DNA of 64,000 nucleotides from Pseudomonas sp. QS1027 (GCF_002814235.1 NZ_PHSU01000014.1:186001-250000), one strand, 5' to 3'; counted from the stretch's first letter, positions 18,701-26,945 are shown. The notes: generated by a model from the sequence alone, not told the origin. Numbers and translations are program-made.

Positions 18701-18924
18701 TCGGCACCGTTGAGCTCTTGCTCGATCAGGCTGACCACGCCTTCATCCACGGTTTGCGCCGAAGCGCCGGGGTAGACGGCGTAGATTTCCACCTTCGGTG
18801 GGGCGACGTTGGGGTACTGCGCCACCGGCAACTGCGGGATGGCCAGGGCGCCGGCCAGCAGGATGAACAAGGCGACCACCCAGGCGAACACCGGTCGGTC
18901 GATAAAGAAATGCGGCATGCTCAC
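15778..18924 (-). CDS. HAE1-family RND multidrug efflux transporter (MexB/MexD/AcrB-like)
   Basis: A 1048-residue inner-membrane proton/drug antiporter. It begins MSMPHFFIDRPVFAWVVALF, has twelve hydrophobic segments and two large periplasmic loops, and keeps the proton-relay aspartates in GILVDDAIVVVENVERIM (TM4) as well as the second-half marker GLITIIGLSAKNAILIIEFA. Length is normal for the family. Its start overlaps the stop of the adaptor gene (ATGA). No outer-membrane channel gene follows, so it presumably uses an OprM/TolC-type channel encoded elsewhere. The divergent RstAB-like system is the obvious candidate regulator. Confidence 0.96.
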   Translation of the reverse strand: MSMPHFFIDRPVFAWVVALFILLAGALAIPQLPVAQYPNVAPPKVEIYAVYPGASAQTVDEGVVSLIEQELNGADHLLYFESQSSLGSATITATFQPGTDPAMAQVDVQNRLKAVEPRLPAAVTQQGLQVEKVSAGFLLLATLTSSDGKYDESALSDYLARNVMNEIKRLDGVGKAQLYGAERAMRIWIDPQKLVGFNLTPADVSAAVAGQNAQVSAGSIGDLPARPTQEINAAVLVKGQLSTPKEFADIVLRANPDGSSVRIGDVARVEIGSQDYQYGTRLNGKPSTAFSVQLSPGANALHTATLVRAKLDELSRYFPAGVEYKIPYDTSPFVKVSITKVIYTLGEAMLLVFAVMFLFLQNIRYTLIPTLVVPVALMGTFATMLALGFSINVLTMFGMVLAIGILVDDAIVVVENVERIMANEGLSPRDATRKAMGQISGAIIGITLVLVAVFIPMAFMQGSVGVIYQQFSLSMATSILFSAFLALTLTPALCATLLKPIAPGEHHAKGGFFGAFNRRFEQLSNKYEGWVVYALKRSGRYLVVYGLLLVVLGLCFMRLPASFLPVEDQGYTITDIQLPPGASQNRTIKVVEQIEAHNATEPGVGDTTMILGFSFSGSGQNAALAFTTLKDWSARGAKDSAQAIADRANLALGEIKDAVAYAILPPPVDGLGTSSGFEFRLQDRGGVGHEALMKARTQLLAAAEKSPVLANVRESALAEAPQVQLEVDRQQANALGVSFADIGALLSTALGSSYVNDFPNQGRMQRVVIQAEGDQRSQVADLLKINVRNSGGKMVPLSAFVRAHWTQGPAQLTRYNGYPAIAISGEPKAGHSTGQAMAEMERLVTQLPAGLGLEWTGLSLQERLSGSQATTLLGLSLLVVFLCLAALYESWSIPTSVLLVVPLGVLGAVLAVTLRGMPNDVFFKVGLITIIGLSAKNAILIIEFAKSLYDEGHDLLDATVQAARLRLRPIIMTSLAFILGVVPLAIATGASSASQQAIGTGVIGGMITATLAVVFVPVFFVVVMRLARGRRQSSSTAKQVPGAIAPTD

Positions 18925-20078
18925 TGTCCTTTGGACTGGGCGAGGGGAAGAGGGCTGTCATCGACCTGCACCAACTCGCCGGGCCGGGCGTGTTGCAGGC
19001 CCTCGACGACGATGCGATCGCCGGCCTTGAGGCCGTCGGTGACGATCCAGCGATCGTTCTGCACCGCGCCCAATTGCACCGGTTGCTGGCTGATCCGCTG
19101 TTCGGCATCCACCAGCAGCACCTGGGCGATCCCGGCGCTGTCGCGCTGGATAGCCCGTTGCGGCACGGTGATGGCTTCGCGGTTGACCGCCTGTTCGACG
19201 CGCACCCGGACGAAGCTGCCGGGCAGCAGGTCGAGGTCCGGATTGGGGAATTCGCTGCGCAGGATCACCTGGCCGGTGCCGGGGTCGACGCTGATATCGG
19301 TGAACAGCAACTTGCCCGGCAGCGGGTAGGCACTGCCGTCATCCTGGATCAGCGTGGCCTTGGCCTGGTTTTGCCCGACCTGCTGCAACTGCCCGGCACG
19401 CAGGGCGCGGCGCAGGTCATTCAACTCGCGGGTCGACTGGGTCAGGTCGGCGTGGATCGGGTTCAACTGCTGGATCAGCGCCAGGGCGGTGGTTTCGTTC
19501 TGGCCGACCAGGGCGCCTTCGGTCACCAGCGCGCGGCCGATACGTCCGGAAATCGGCGCGGTGACGGTGGCGTAGCCAAGGTTGAGTCGGGCCCGCTGCA
19601 CGGCGGCTTTGTTCGCGGCGACATCGGCGGCACTCTGGCGCGCGGCGGCTTCGGCGTTGTCGTAGTCCTGGCGGCTGACCGCATGGCTTTCCACCAGATC
19701 GCGGTAGCGCTGGTGTTGCAGGCGGGTCTGGAAGGCATTGGCCTCGGCCTTTTGCAGGCTGGCGACGGCGCTGTCGAGATCGGCCTTGAACGGCGCCGGG
19801 TCGATGCGGAACAGCACATCGCCCTGTTTCACGTCGCTGCCTTCACGAAACACCTGCTGCAGCACCACACCGGCCACCCGCGCACGGACTTCGGCGATAC
19901 GCGGCGCGGCGATGCGCCCGCTCAGTTCGCTGTTGATCGACAGGCTCTGGCTCTTGAGGATCTCCACCCGAACCTTGGGCGGGGGCGGTGTGTCCGGGGC
20001 TTTCGGGGATTTGTCACAGGCGCTCAGGGTCAGCACCAGGGCTGACAGGCAAAGCGGGGCAAACAGCTTCTTCAACAT
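18921..20078 (-). CDS. RND efflux periplasmic adaptor (membrane fusion protein, lipoprotein)
   Basis: A 385-residue adaptor that links the RND pump to an outer-membrane channel. The signal sequence ends in a lipobox (LVLTLSAC, Cys21), so it is anchored to the inner membrane. The lipoyl/beta-barrel halves are visible (SGRIAAPRIAEVRARVAGVV and the matching GYATVTAPISGRIGRALVTE), separated by a coiled-coil hairpin rich in Ala, Gln and Arg (about residues 95-165). It is the first gene of the two-gene pump operon and is divergent from the response regulator gene. Confidence 0.95.
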   Translation of the reverse strand: MLKKLFAPLCLSALVLTLSACDKSPKAPDTPPPPKVRVEILKSQSLSINSELSGRIAAPRIAEVRARVAGVVLQQVFREGSDVKQGDVLFRIDPAPFKADLDSAVASLQKAEANAFQTRLQHQRYRDLVESHAVSRQDYDNAEAAARQSAADVAANKAAVQRARLNLGYATVTAPISGRIGRALVTEGALVGQNETTALALIQQLNPIHADLTQSTRELNDLRRALRAGQLQQVGQNQAKATLIQDDGSAYPLPGKLLFTDISVDPGTGQVILRSEFPNPDLDLLPGSFVRVRVEQAVNREAITVPQRAIQRDSAGIAQVLLVDAEQRISQQPVQLGAVQNDRWIVTDGLKAGDRIVVEGLQHARPGELVQVDDSPLPLAQSKGQ

Positions 20079-20131
20079 AACAGAGTCCCAATAATGGCCC
20101 CCGCATGCTAAGGGCCGTGGTCAAGCGGTGC

Positions 20132-20171
20132 TGTGAAGCTATGTAGGGCGTTGGTGAAAAAGTGTGAAGCT
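20132..20171. promoter_or_regulatory. Direct repeat in the pump/RstA divergent promoter region
   Basis: The 9-mer TGTGAAGCT occurs at 20132-20140 and 20163-20171, followed in each case by ATG after zero or one base. The start-to-start distance is 31 bp, about three helical turns, so the copies face the same side of the DNA. OmpR-family regulators often bind direct repeats, and this lies between the adaptor gene and the response regulator gene. The function is inferred. Confidence 0.35.
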
Positions 20172-20232
20172 TATGCTCTCGGGGACGCGCAGGCGTATAT
20201 CCTTCACGGTTTTCCGCTTCGTAAATTTACCT

Positions 20233-20934
20233 ATGCCTAACATTCTGCTGGTCGAAGACGACAGCGCCCTCAGTGAATTGATCGCCAGCTACCTGGAGCG
20301 CAACGGCTACCAGGTCAATGTGCTGGCCCGTGGCGACCAGGTGCGCGAGCGGGCGAAACAGACTCCGCCGGACCTGGTGATCCTCGACCTGATGCTGCCG
20401 GGCCTCGACGGCCTGCAGGTGTGCCGCCTGCTGCGCGCCGACTCGGCGACGCTGCCGATCCTGATGCTCACCGCCCGCGACGACAGCCACGACCAGGTAC
20501 TGGGCCTGGAGATGGGCGCCGACGACTATGTGACCAAACCCTGCGAACCCCGGGTGTTGCTGGCCCGGGTGCGGACCCTGTTGCGCCGTAGCAGCCTGGC
20601 CGATCCGCAGGTGGCCAGCGACCGGATCCTGATGGGCAACCTGTGCATCGACCTCTCGGAACGCACCGTGACCTGGCGCGAACAGCCGGTGGAGCTGTCC
20701 AGCGGCGAATACAACCTGCTGGTGGTGCTGGCCCGGCATGCCGGCGAGGTGCTCAGTCGCGACCAGATCCTCCAGCGCCTGCGCGGCATCGAGTTCAACG
20801 GCACCGACCGCTCGGTGGATGTGGCGATTTCCAAGCTGCGCCGCAAGTTCGACGACAATGCCGGCGAGGCGCGCAAGATCAAGACCGTCTGGGGCAAGGG
20901 TTACCTGTTCAGTCGCTCCGAATGGGAATACTGA
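20233..20934 (+). CDS. rstA: OmpR-family response regulator, RstA-like
   Basis: A 233-residue transcription factor. The receiver domain starts MPNILLVEDDSALSELI, with the phospho-acceptor Asp in LVILDLMLPGLDG, then LMLTARDD and the conserved Lys in DDYVTKPCEPRVLL. The C-terminal winged helix has LSSGEYNLLVVLARHAGEVL and VDVAISKLRRKFDDN. I start at the ATG giving a standard receiver N-terminus, although its ribosome binding site is weak; a longer frame upstream lacks homology-like sequence. It is followed after 4 bp by a kinase that closely resembles E. coli RstB. It probably controls the divergent efflux operon. Confidence 0.9.
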   Translation: MPNILLVEDDSALSELIASYLERNGYQVNVLARGDQVRERAKQTPPDLVILDLMLPGLDGLQVCRLLRADSATLPILMLTARDDSHDQVLGLEMGADDYVTKPCEPRVLLARVRTLLRRSSLADPQVASDRILMGNLCIDLSERTVTWREQPVELSSGEYNLLVVLARHAGEVLSRDQILQRLRGIEFNGTDRSVDVAISKLRRKFDDNAGEARKIKTVWGKGYLFSRSEWEY

Positions 20935-20938
20935 AACC

Positions 20939-22243
20939 ATGCTGAAGATCCTGGTGCGGCTGTACCTGGTCACCATCGTCACCTTCAGCGCGGCGATCTA
21001 TCTGGTGCCTGAGCTGGTGATCGGGGTCTTCCACGAGCGTTTCATGCGCTACAACATGGACCAGTCGCGGGGCTTGCAGAGCCTGCTGATCGAACAGTTC
21101 CGCCAGGTACCGAAAGAGCAATGGCCGGCAATGGCCACGCGCCTGGACCAACGCTTCGGACCCTTGCAGGTCCGCTTGACCCGTGTCGATGACCCGAGCT
21201 TCAGCGCGCCGGAGCAACAACGCCTGCGCGGCGGCGAGGATGTGCTGCGCCTTGGCGAGTGGGGCACGCGGACCCTGGCGGTGTCGCCGCTGGATGAGCA
21301 ATGGGCGGTGGCCCTGCAAGTCCCGCCCGATCCGCTGGACGTCAACCTGTTGTACTGGAGCATGAACGTACTGATCGGGGCGGCGTTGCTGGCCTGCCTG
21401 TTGTTCTGGCTGCGCCCGCACTGGCGTGATCTGGAACGCCTCAAGCAGACCGCCCGGCGCCTCGGCCAGGGGCAGCTCAGCGAACGCACGAATATCTCGC
21501 CACGCTCCAATATCGGCGAACTGGCGGCGGTGTTCGACACCATGGCCGGCGATGTCGAAGACTTGCTCAACCAGCAGCGAGACCTGCTCAACGCGGTGTC
21601 CCACGAACTGCGTACACCCTTGACCCGCCTGGACTTCGGCCTGGCCCTGGCCTTGTCCGAGGATCTGCCGCCGGCATCCCGCGACCGTCTGCAAGGGCTG
21701 GTGGCGCATATCCGCGAGCTGGACGAGCTGGTGCTGGAGTTGTTGTCCTATAGCCGTTTGCAGAACCCGGCCCGGTTGCCGGAACGGGTCATGGTCTCGC
21801 TGGACGAGTTCGTCGACAGCATCCTCGGCAGTTTCGATGAGGAACTGGAAGCTCCGGACACCGTGCTGGACGTATTGATGCACGGTTCGCTGGACCGCTT
21901 TGTGCTGGATCCGCGCCTGACCGCGCGGGCGGTGCAGAACCTCTTGCGCAACGCCATGCGTTATTGCGAGCGACGGATCCAGATTGGCGTCAGGGTCAAT
22001 CCGGAAGGTTGCGAGCTGTGGGTCGATGACGACGGCATCGGCATTCCCGAGCTGGATCGGGAGCGGATTTTCGAGCCGTTCTACCGCCTGGACCGCAGTC
22101 GCGATCGTGCCACCGGTGGTTTTGGCCTGGGCCTGGCTATCAGCCGGCGGGCGCTGGAAGCCCAGGGCGGCACATTGACCGCCGAGCAATCGCCTCTGGG
22201 CGGGGCGCGCTTCCGTTTGTGGCTACCCACCGTGGCCTGTTAG
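20939..22243 (+). CDS. rstB: Sensor histidine kinase, RstB-like
   Basis: A 434-residue inner-membrane kinase, the same length class as E. coli RstB (433). It has two transmembrane helices (about residues 3-25 and 140-160) around a periplasmic domain of about 110 residues, then HAMP. The H-box is NAVSHELRTPLTRLDF, the N-box NLLRNAMRYCE, with DDDGIGIPELD and GGFGLGLAI. Landmarks shared with RstB are RLRGGE in the sensor domain, WLRPHWRDLERLK at the second helix exit and RLDRSRDRATGG before the G2 box. The signal sensed is unknown. Confidence 0.9.
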   Translation: MLKILVRLYLVTIVTFSAAIYLVPELVIGVFHERFMRYNMDQSRGLQSLLIEQFRQVPKEQWPAMATRLDQRFGPLQVRLTRVDDPSFSAPEQQRLRGGEDVLRLGEWGTRTLAVSPLDEQWAVALQVPPDPLDVNLLYWSMNVLIGAALLACLLFWLRPHWRDLERLKQTARRLGQGQLSERTNISPRSNIGELAAVFDTMAGDVEDLLNQQRDLLNAVSHELRTPLTRLDFGLALALSEDLPPASRDRLQGLVAHIRELDELVLELLSYSRLQNPARLPERVMVSLDEFVDSILGSFDEELEAPDTVLDVLMHGSLDRFVLDPRLTARAVQNLLRNAMRYCERRIQIGVRVNPEGCELWVDDDGIGIPELDRERIFEPFYRLDRSRDRATGGFGLGLAISRRALEAQGGTLTAEQSPLGGARFRLWLPTVAC

Positions 22244-22264
22244 AGACGCTTCGGTGCTGCTGGA

Positions 22265-23146
22265 TTACTTGCGCCGCTGCTTGAGCAAGCGCTTTACCCC
22301 TTCCAGCACCAATACCACCACCGCCAGCCAGATCGGCAGGTAGGTCAGCCATTCTCCCGGTCCTATGCTTTCCCCCAGCAACAGGGCGACGATCACCAGC
22401 AGCACGGGTTCCACATACCCCAGCAGCCCGAACAGTCCGAAGGCCAGCATCCGGCTCGCCAACAAGTAGCAGATCAGTGCGGCGGTACTGATCACCCCCA
22501 GCAGGGGAATCAGGGCATACAGCGCCGGCCGTTGGCTGACCACGGCAAAGCCCTGTTCGCCGTGTTGCACGAACCACCACGCCACCGGCAGCAGCAACAT
22601 CATCTCAAGCCAGAGTCCGCCCAGGTTGTGGGTGGCGTTGCGCCGACGCAACACGAAGTAGATCGGATAGCCGATGGCTACCAGTAGGGTGGTCCAGGAA
22701 AAGCTGCCGACCCGGTACAACTCGTTGAGCACGCCACAGAGGGCGAGCAGGGCGGCCACGGTTTGCAGCCGCGACAAGCGTTCGCCGTAGACGATGCGTC
22801 CGGTGAGCACCATGGTCAGCGGCAAGAGGAAGTAGCCCAGGGATACATCCAGGCTATGCCCGTTGAGCGGTGCCCAGAGGAACACCCACAGCTGTAAACC
22901 GAGCAGTGCCGAAGACAACAGCAATTTGAGCAGCAACAGTGGCTGCTGCCGCACTCGGACGAGGATCGCGGGGACCAGCTTCCAGTCTCCGGACACCAGC
23001 ATGAACACCGTCATGCAAGGCGCGGTCAGGAGCATTCGCCAACCGAAGATATCCTCGCCGTTGAGGGGCGCGAGCAGAGACGTATAGAAATACATGATGG
23101 CGAACAGGCAGGACGCCAACACCGATAAAACAATACCTCTGGACAC
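22265..23146 (-). CDS. rarD: EamA/RarD-family drug/metabolite transporter
   Basis: A 293-residue inner-membrane protein with about ten hydrophobic helices and the RarD pattern: WRMLLTAPCM in the first repeat, LWAPLNGHSLDVSLGYFLLPL and LLGYVEPVLLVIVALLLGE in the second. I place the start at GTG 23146 because GTGAGG lies 6 bp before it and this gives SRGIVLSVLASCLF at the N-terminus and a normal RarD length. An ATG at 23194 would add a polar, unconserved leader inside the upstream methyltransferase gene. It follows that gene by 8 bp, so the two are probably co-transcribed. The substrate is unknown. Confidence 0.85.
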   Translation of the reverse strand: MSRGIVLSVLASCLFAIMYFYTSLLAPLNGEDIFGWRMLLTAPCMTVFMLVSGDWKLVPAILVRVRQQPLLLLKLLLSSALLGLQLWVFLWAPLNGHSLDVSLGYFLLPLTMVLTGRIVYGERLSRLQTVAALLALCGVLNELYRVGSFSWTTLLVAIGYPIYFVLRRRNATHNLGGLWLEMMLLLPVAWWFVQHGEQGFAVVSQRPALYALIPLLGVISTAALICYLLASRMLAFGLFGLLGYVEPVLLVIVALLLGESIGPGEWLTYLPIWLAVVVLVLEGVKRLLKQRRK

Positions 23147-23153
23147 AACAGCC

Positions 23154-24128
23154 TCACGCAACGGTGGATTCGGTTTTTTCCGGCAGGATAGCACTCTGCT
23201 TGAACAACAAGGCCTTCAACCCGCTTTCGGTGTCGATATCGGGGAACTCCGGCGGATTGTCCAGGCGGCGTTCGAACAGCATGCCCGGCGCTTCGCGGGT
23301 CACGCCGTCGATCAGGAAGTCCGAACCCACGGCCGGATCGTTCATGCAGGCGAGGACCAGGCCGTCGGCGCTGAGCAGTTCCGGCAGACGGCGCAAGACC
23401 CGCTGGTAATCCTTGCTCAGCAGGAAACTGCCTTTCTGGAAGGACGGCGGGTCGATGATCACCAGGTCGAAAGGCCCGCTGCCGATGACCTTGCCCCAGG
23501 ACTTGAACAGGTCGTGGCCGAGAAAGCCGACCTTGCCCAGGTCGTGGCCGTTCAGGCGATGATTGTCGCGCCCACGGCTCAGGGCCGCGCGGGACATATC
23601 CAGGTTGAGCACATGGGCGGCCCCGCCGGCGAGCGCCGCCACGGAAAAACCGCAGGTATAGGCGAACAGGTTCAGTACGCGCTTGCCTTGGGCGTTGGCC
23701 CGCACCCAGTCGCGGCCGTAGCGCATGTCGAGAAACAGGCCGTTGTTCTGTTTCTTGCCCAGGTCGACCTGATAGCGTAGGCCGCCTTCGGTGATCACCC
23801 ACTCATCGATGGCCTGGCCCACCAGCCATTCGGCGGGGCTCAGGGGCAGGTAACGATGGTGCAGCAATAAAGTGTGCGCGCCGCTGGTCTGCCAGGCGGG
23901 TGCCTGGCAGATCTCCATCAGCAGGTCCTTGAGGGCTTGCAACTGTTCAGGCTCCGGCTCCTTGAACAGCGACACCAGCACCACGCCCTGCAGCCAGTCG
24001 ACGGTCAGTTGCTCCAGACCCGGCCAGCAGCGGCCGCGGCCATGGAACAGCCGCCGGGTTTCCGCAGGGGCGGCCGCCAGGGCCGTGAGCAGGTGAGTGT
24101 GGAGGAGGGACAGGGCGTCGGGGTTCAT
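23154..24128 (-). CDS. Class I SAM-dependent methyltransferase (RlmI/RlmK-related)
   Basis: A 324-residue protein. The N-terminal 115 residues are a variable domain. The Rossmann core starts with NNGLFLDMRYGRDWV and has the SAM-binding motif VLNLFAYTCGFSVAALAGGA, the acidic end of strand 2 (VLNLDMSRAAL) and motif IV IIDPPSFQKGSF. The combination LFLDMR plus NLFAYTCGF is typical of the family that includes 23S rRNA m5C methyltransferase RlmI, so an RNA substrate is plausible but not shown. It is the first gene of a short operon with the RarD-like transporter. Confidence 0.85.
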   Translation of the reverse strand: MNPDALSLLHTHLLTALAAAPAETRRLFHGRGRCWPGLEQLTVDWLQGVVLVSLFKEPEPEQLQALKDLLMEICQAPAWQTSGAHTLLLHHRYLPLSPAEWLVGQAIDEWVITEGGLRYQVDLGKKQNNGLFLDMRYGRDWVRANAQGKRVLNLFAYTCGFSVAALAGGAAHVLNLDMSRAALSRGRDNHRLNGHDLGKVGFLGHDLFKSWGKVIGSGPFDLVIIDPPSFQKGSFLLSKDYQRVLRRLPELLSADGLVLACMNDPAVGSDFLIDGVTREAPGMLFERRLDNPPEFPDIDTESGLKALLFKQSAILPEKTESTVA

Positions 24129-24175
24129 CAGGCAGTGCCGGCAAGGAAAAGGGCCGGCATTCTAACCCTATCCGT

Positions 24176-24577
24176 TTACTTCGCTGTGGGTTGTACCGCC
24201 ACGCATTTGATTTCCACCAGCAGCCCCGGGTGGGCCAACTCCGTCACGCCGACGCAGGTCCAGGCGCACAGGCCCTTGGGGAACACCCGGTTCTTGGCCT
24301 CGCGGAACACCGCCATGTGCTGGGACATGTGCACGTGATAGGTGGTCATCTCGACCACATCTTCGAAGCTACAACCGCCGGCCGCTAGCACCAGGCGCAG
24401 GTTTTCCCAGGCTGCCGCGAACTGTTGCGCGGGGTCCTCGATGACTTCCAGTTGCGCTGTGCGGCCCACCTGGCCGGCGCAGTAAAGCGTGGCGCCGACC
24501 TTCACCGCGGGCGCATAACCCGCCCGTTCGGCCAGCAGGGCCATGGACGCTGGAAGGATGATTTCACGGTCTTGCAT
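24176..24577 (-). CDS. Rid-family protein lacking the catalytic arginine
   Basis: A 133-residue YjgF/YER057c/UK114 fold protein. The start at MQDREIILPASM removes an unconserved leader. The family core is visible (VKVGATLYCAGQVG, AAWENLRLVLAAGGCSFEDVVEMTTY, LLVEIKCVAV). The position that is Arg105 in RidA enamine/imine deaminases is Trp here (CAWTCV in place of PARSCV), so the usual 2-aminoacrylate deaminase activity is not expected. It may bind or hydrolyse a different small molecule. It is monocistronic and divergent from the MFS transporter gene. Confidence 0.85.
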   Translation of the reverse strand: MQDREIILPASMALLAERAGYAPAVKVGATLYCAGQVGRTAQLEVIEDPAQQFAAAWENLRLVLAAGGCSFEDVVEMTTYHVHMSQHMAVFREAKNRVFPKGLCAWTCVGVTELAHPGLLVEIKCVAVQPTAK

Positions 24578-24688
24578 GTTGTGCTCCGCAGCCAAGAGAA
24601 GATCGGCCGAGAGTAGCAGCCTCGCTGGGCCGCCGTGCGCCACAGCGACCTTGTGTCGCATCAGCCGATGCCCCGCAGAACCCTTCCA

Positions 24689-24715
24689 CCTGCCATCGCC
24701 ATCCGCGATGGCAGG
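24689..24715. other. Perfect inverted repeat in the Rid/MFS divergent region
   Basis: CCTGCCATCGC at 24689-24699 pairs perfectly with GCGATGGCAGG at 24705-24715 around a 5-base loop. There is no T-run on either strand, so it is not a standard terminator. It could be an operator or a transcript-end stabiliser. Confidence 0.45.
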
Positions 24716-24846
24716 CTCGTCAATGCCTGATATACGCCTCGATTTGCCCCTACTAACATCGGTTTCACATGAACAGTCGTTCGGCGATCAGCACCGTTGG
24801 CGGACGATTTTCTAAAAACAATAAGTTGAGTTCCTGAGGTTCCTCC

Positions 24847-26166
24847 ATGAAAAACCTGACTTCCACGGTCACGGCCGATGCTGTTCCGGCAGACGCTAGC
24901 GGTGAGCTCAGCAGTTCCCAGCGGTATGCCACCCTGGGCGGCTCCTGGGCCGCCTGGTTGTTTGATGCGCTGGACGCAACCGTTTTCGGCTTCGTGCTGC
25001 TGGCGATTGCCAAGACCTTTTCCGTCGGCCTGAACGATGTGGTGTCCACGGTTGCCTGGTTTTTGCTGGCGACCGGGATCGGCGGTTTTTTCCTCGGCAA
25101 TATTTCCGACAAGATCGGCCGCAAGAAAACCATGATGCTGTCGGTGTTCGTCTATGGCAGCGGCACCTTGCTCTGCGGTTTTGCCGAGAGTCTCTGGCAA
25201 CTCAATCTGTTTCGCTTCTGCGTCGGCATCGCCGTCGGCGGCCTGTGGTCCGCGGCCGCGGCCCTGGTCTCGGAAATCTGGCCGCCGGCCGGGCGCGCCA
25301 AGGCCTTTGCGGTGATGCAGACCGGCTGGTCGGGTGGCGGCCTGCTGGCGGCGATTTTTGCCTGGAGCTTTCTCGATGCCAGCAACCCCGAGTCCTGGCG
25401 CAAACTGTTTATCTACGCCTCGATCCCGGCCTATTTCACCCTGGTGTTCATCTGGTTGTTCGTCAAGGAATCGCCGGTCTGGCTGGCCAACCGCGAGTTC
25501 ATGCGGCGTAACGCCGACAAGGGCCGGTTGATGGAGATCTTCCGGGCGCAGTACCTGAAAGTGACTCTGCTGGGCTTGAGCATTTCGGTGCTGGGCATGT
25601 ACGGCTACTGGATCATCACCACCTTCATGCCGGCTTATCTGCAGAACATCCTCAACGTGCGCATCGATCAGGCGCCGGTGTTCGTGATCTGGATCGGTAT
25701 CGGCGCGACCCTCGGTTACCTGGCCTACGGCTATCTGGCGGAAAGCATCGGTCGCCGCCTTTCATTCGCGGTCTTCTTTGCCGGCATGGCGATCATGGTG
25801 CCGGTGTTCGCCTACTCGGCGACCTTGATGCCATTGACCGACGGCAAGCTGCTGTTCACCACTGGGAACGTGATCACCCTGGGTTCGCTGGCGGCGCTGC
25901 TGGGCTTTTTCACCGGTTATTTCAGTGGCTTCGGCGCCTGGTACTCGGAGCTGTTCCCGACCAGCATCCGCTCCACCGCCTCGGGCTTCTGCTTCAACTT
26001 CGGGCGGGTTGGCGCCATTGCCGGGATCAAGCTGGTGCCGGTGCTGATTCCGCTGATCGGCTTCACCGCGACCATTTCTCTCGCCTCTGTTTCCTACGCC
26101 ATCGCCGCGGTCATGGTGTTCACGCTGCAGGAAACCAAAGGCGTTCAACTCACCAGCGGCAACTGA
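24847..26166 (+). CDS. MFS transporter, probably for maleate or a related dicarboxylate
   Basis: A 439-residue major facilitator protein with twelve hydrophobic helices. The start is supported by GAGG 8 bp upstream. The signature loop between TM2 and TM3 is FFLGNISDKIGRKKTM, and VGIAVGGLWSAAAALVSEIWPP resembles the aromatic-acid/metabolite:H+ symporter group. It lies 26 bp before the maleate isomerase gene on the same strand, with a LysR regulator after that. Import of maleate, or of a pathway intermediate that yields it, is the simplest reading; the protein alone does not prove the substrate. Confidence 0.85.
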   Translation: MKNLTSTVTADAVPADASGELSSSQRYATLGGSWAAWLFDALDATVFGFVLLAIAKTFSVGLNDVVSTVAWFLLATGIGGFFLGNISDKIGRKKTMMLSVFVYGSGTLLCGFAESLWQLNLFRFCVGIAVGGLWSAAAALVSEIWPPAGRAKAFAVMQTGWSGGGLLAAIFAWSFLDASNPESWRKLFIYASIPAYFTLVFIWLFVKESPVWLANREFMRRNADKGRLMEIFRAQYLKVTLLGLSISVLGMYGYWIITTFMPAYLQNILNVRIDQAPVFVIWIGIGATLGYLAYGYLAESIGRRLSFAVFFAGMAIMVPVFAYSATLMPLTDGKLLFTTGNVITLGSLAALLGFFTGYFSGFGAWYSELFPTSIRSTASGFCFNFGRVGAIAGIKLVPVLIPLIGFTATISLASVSYAIAAVMVFTLQETKGVQLTSGN

Positions 26167-26192
26167 TCCGCACCCTTGAAGAGCATCGACCC

Positions 26193-26945
26193 ATGAAAAA
26201 CTTCCGAATCGGCCAGATCGTGCCCAGCTCCAATACCACCATGGAGACCGAGATCCCGGCGATGTTGACCTCGCGTTACTCGCTGTTTCCCGAGGAGCAC
26301 TTCACGTTCCACTCCTCGCGGATGCGCATGATGCACGTCAGCCCCGAGGAGCTGAAAAAGATGGATATCGACAGTGATCGCTGCGCACTGGAGCTCAGCG
26401 ATGCGCGGGTCGATGTCATGGCCTATGCCTGCCTGGTGGCGATCATGTGCCAGGGCGCCGGTTATCACAAAGTCTCCCAGGCACGGCTGGGCAAGACCGT
26501 TGCCGGCAACCAGTCGAACGCCCCGGTGCTCAGTTCCGCCGGCGCGTTGATCGACAGCCTGAACCTGCTCGAATACAAGAAAATCTCGATTATCACGCCA
26601 TATATGAAGCCCCTGACCCAGCAGGTCATCGACTATATCGAGGCGGCCGGGATCGAAGTGGTCGACTCCATCAGCCTGGAAGTCTCGGATAACCTGGCGG
26701 TCGGTCGCCTCGACCCGATGAACCTGGTGGCCCACGCCGACAAGCTGAATATCGGCCAGGCCGACGGCGTGGTGCTCTCGTGCTGTGTGCAGATGCCCTC
26801 GCTGCCGGCCATCCAGATCGTCCAGGATCGCCTCGACAAGCCAGTGCTGTCGGCGTCGGTGGCGACGGTCTACCAGATGCTGAAAAGCCTCGGCCTCAAG
26901 GCCCAGGTGCCGAATGCCGGCCATCTGTTGTCCGGAGCGTTCTGA
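26193..26945 (+). CDS. maiA: Maleate cis-trans isomerase
   Basis: A 250-residue Asp/Glu racemase-superfamily enzyme that converts maleate to fumarate. The residues known to matter in characterised maleate isomerases line up: Asn14 (PSSNTTME), Cys80 (VMAYACLVA), Tyr137 (TPYMKP), Asn167 (SDNLAV) and Cys198 (VLSCCVQMPS). Length equals that of the known enzymes. Maleate is an end product of nicotinate and gentisate-type pathways, but none of those genes is here, so the neighbouring transporter probably feeds this step directly. Fumarate then enters the TCA cycle. Confidence 0.92.
   Translation: MKNFRIGQIVPSSNTTMETEIPAMLTSRYSLFPEEHFTFHSSRMRMMHVSPEELKKMDIDSDRCALELSDARVDVMAYACLVAIMCQGAGYHKVSQARLGKTVAGNQSNAPVLSSAGALIDSLNLLEYKKISIITPYMKPLTQQVIDYIEAAGIEVVDSISLEVSDNLAVGRLDPMNLVAHADKLNIGQADGVVLSCCVQMPSLPAIQIVQDRLDKPVLSASVATVYQMLKSLGLKAQVPNAGHLLSGAF

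Noticed and set aside
20164..20232. Upstream start for the response regulator (GTG 20164 or ATG 20173)
   Set aside because: The extra 23 residues have no counterpart in OmpR-family receivers; MPNILLVEDD at 20233 is the normal start.
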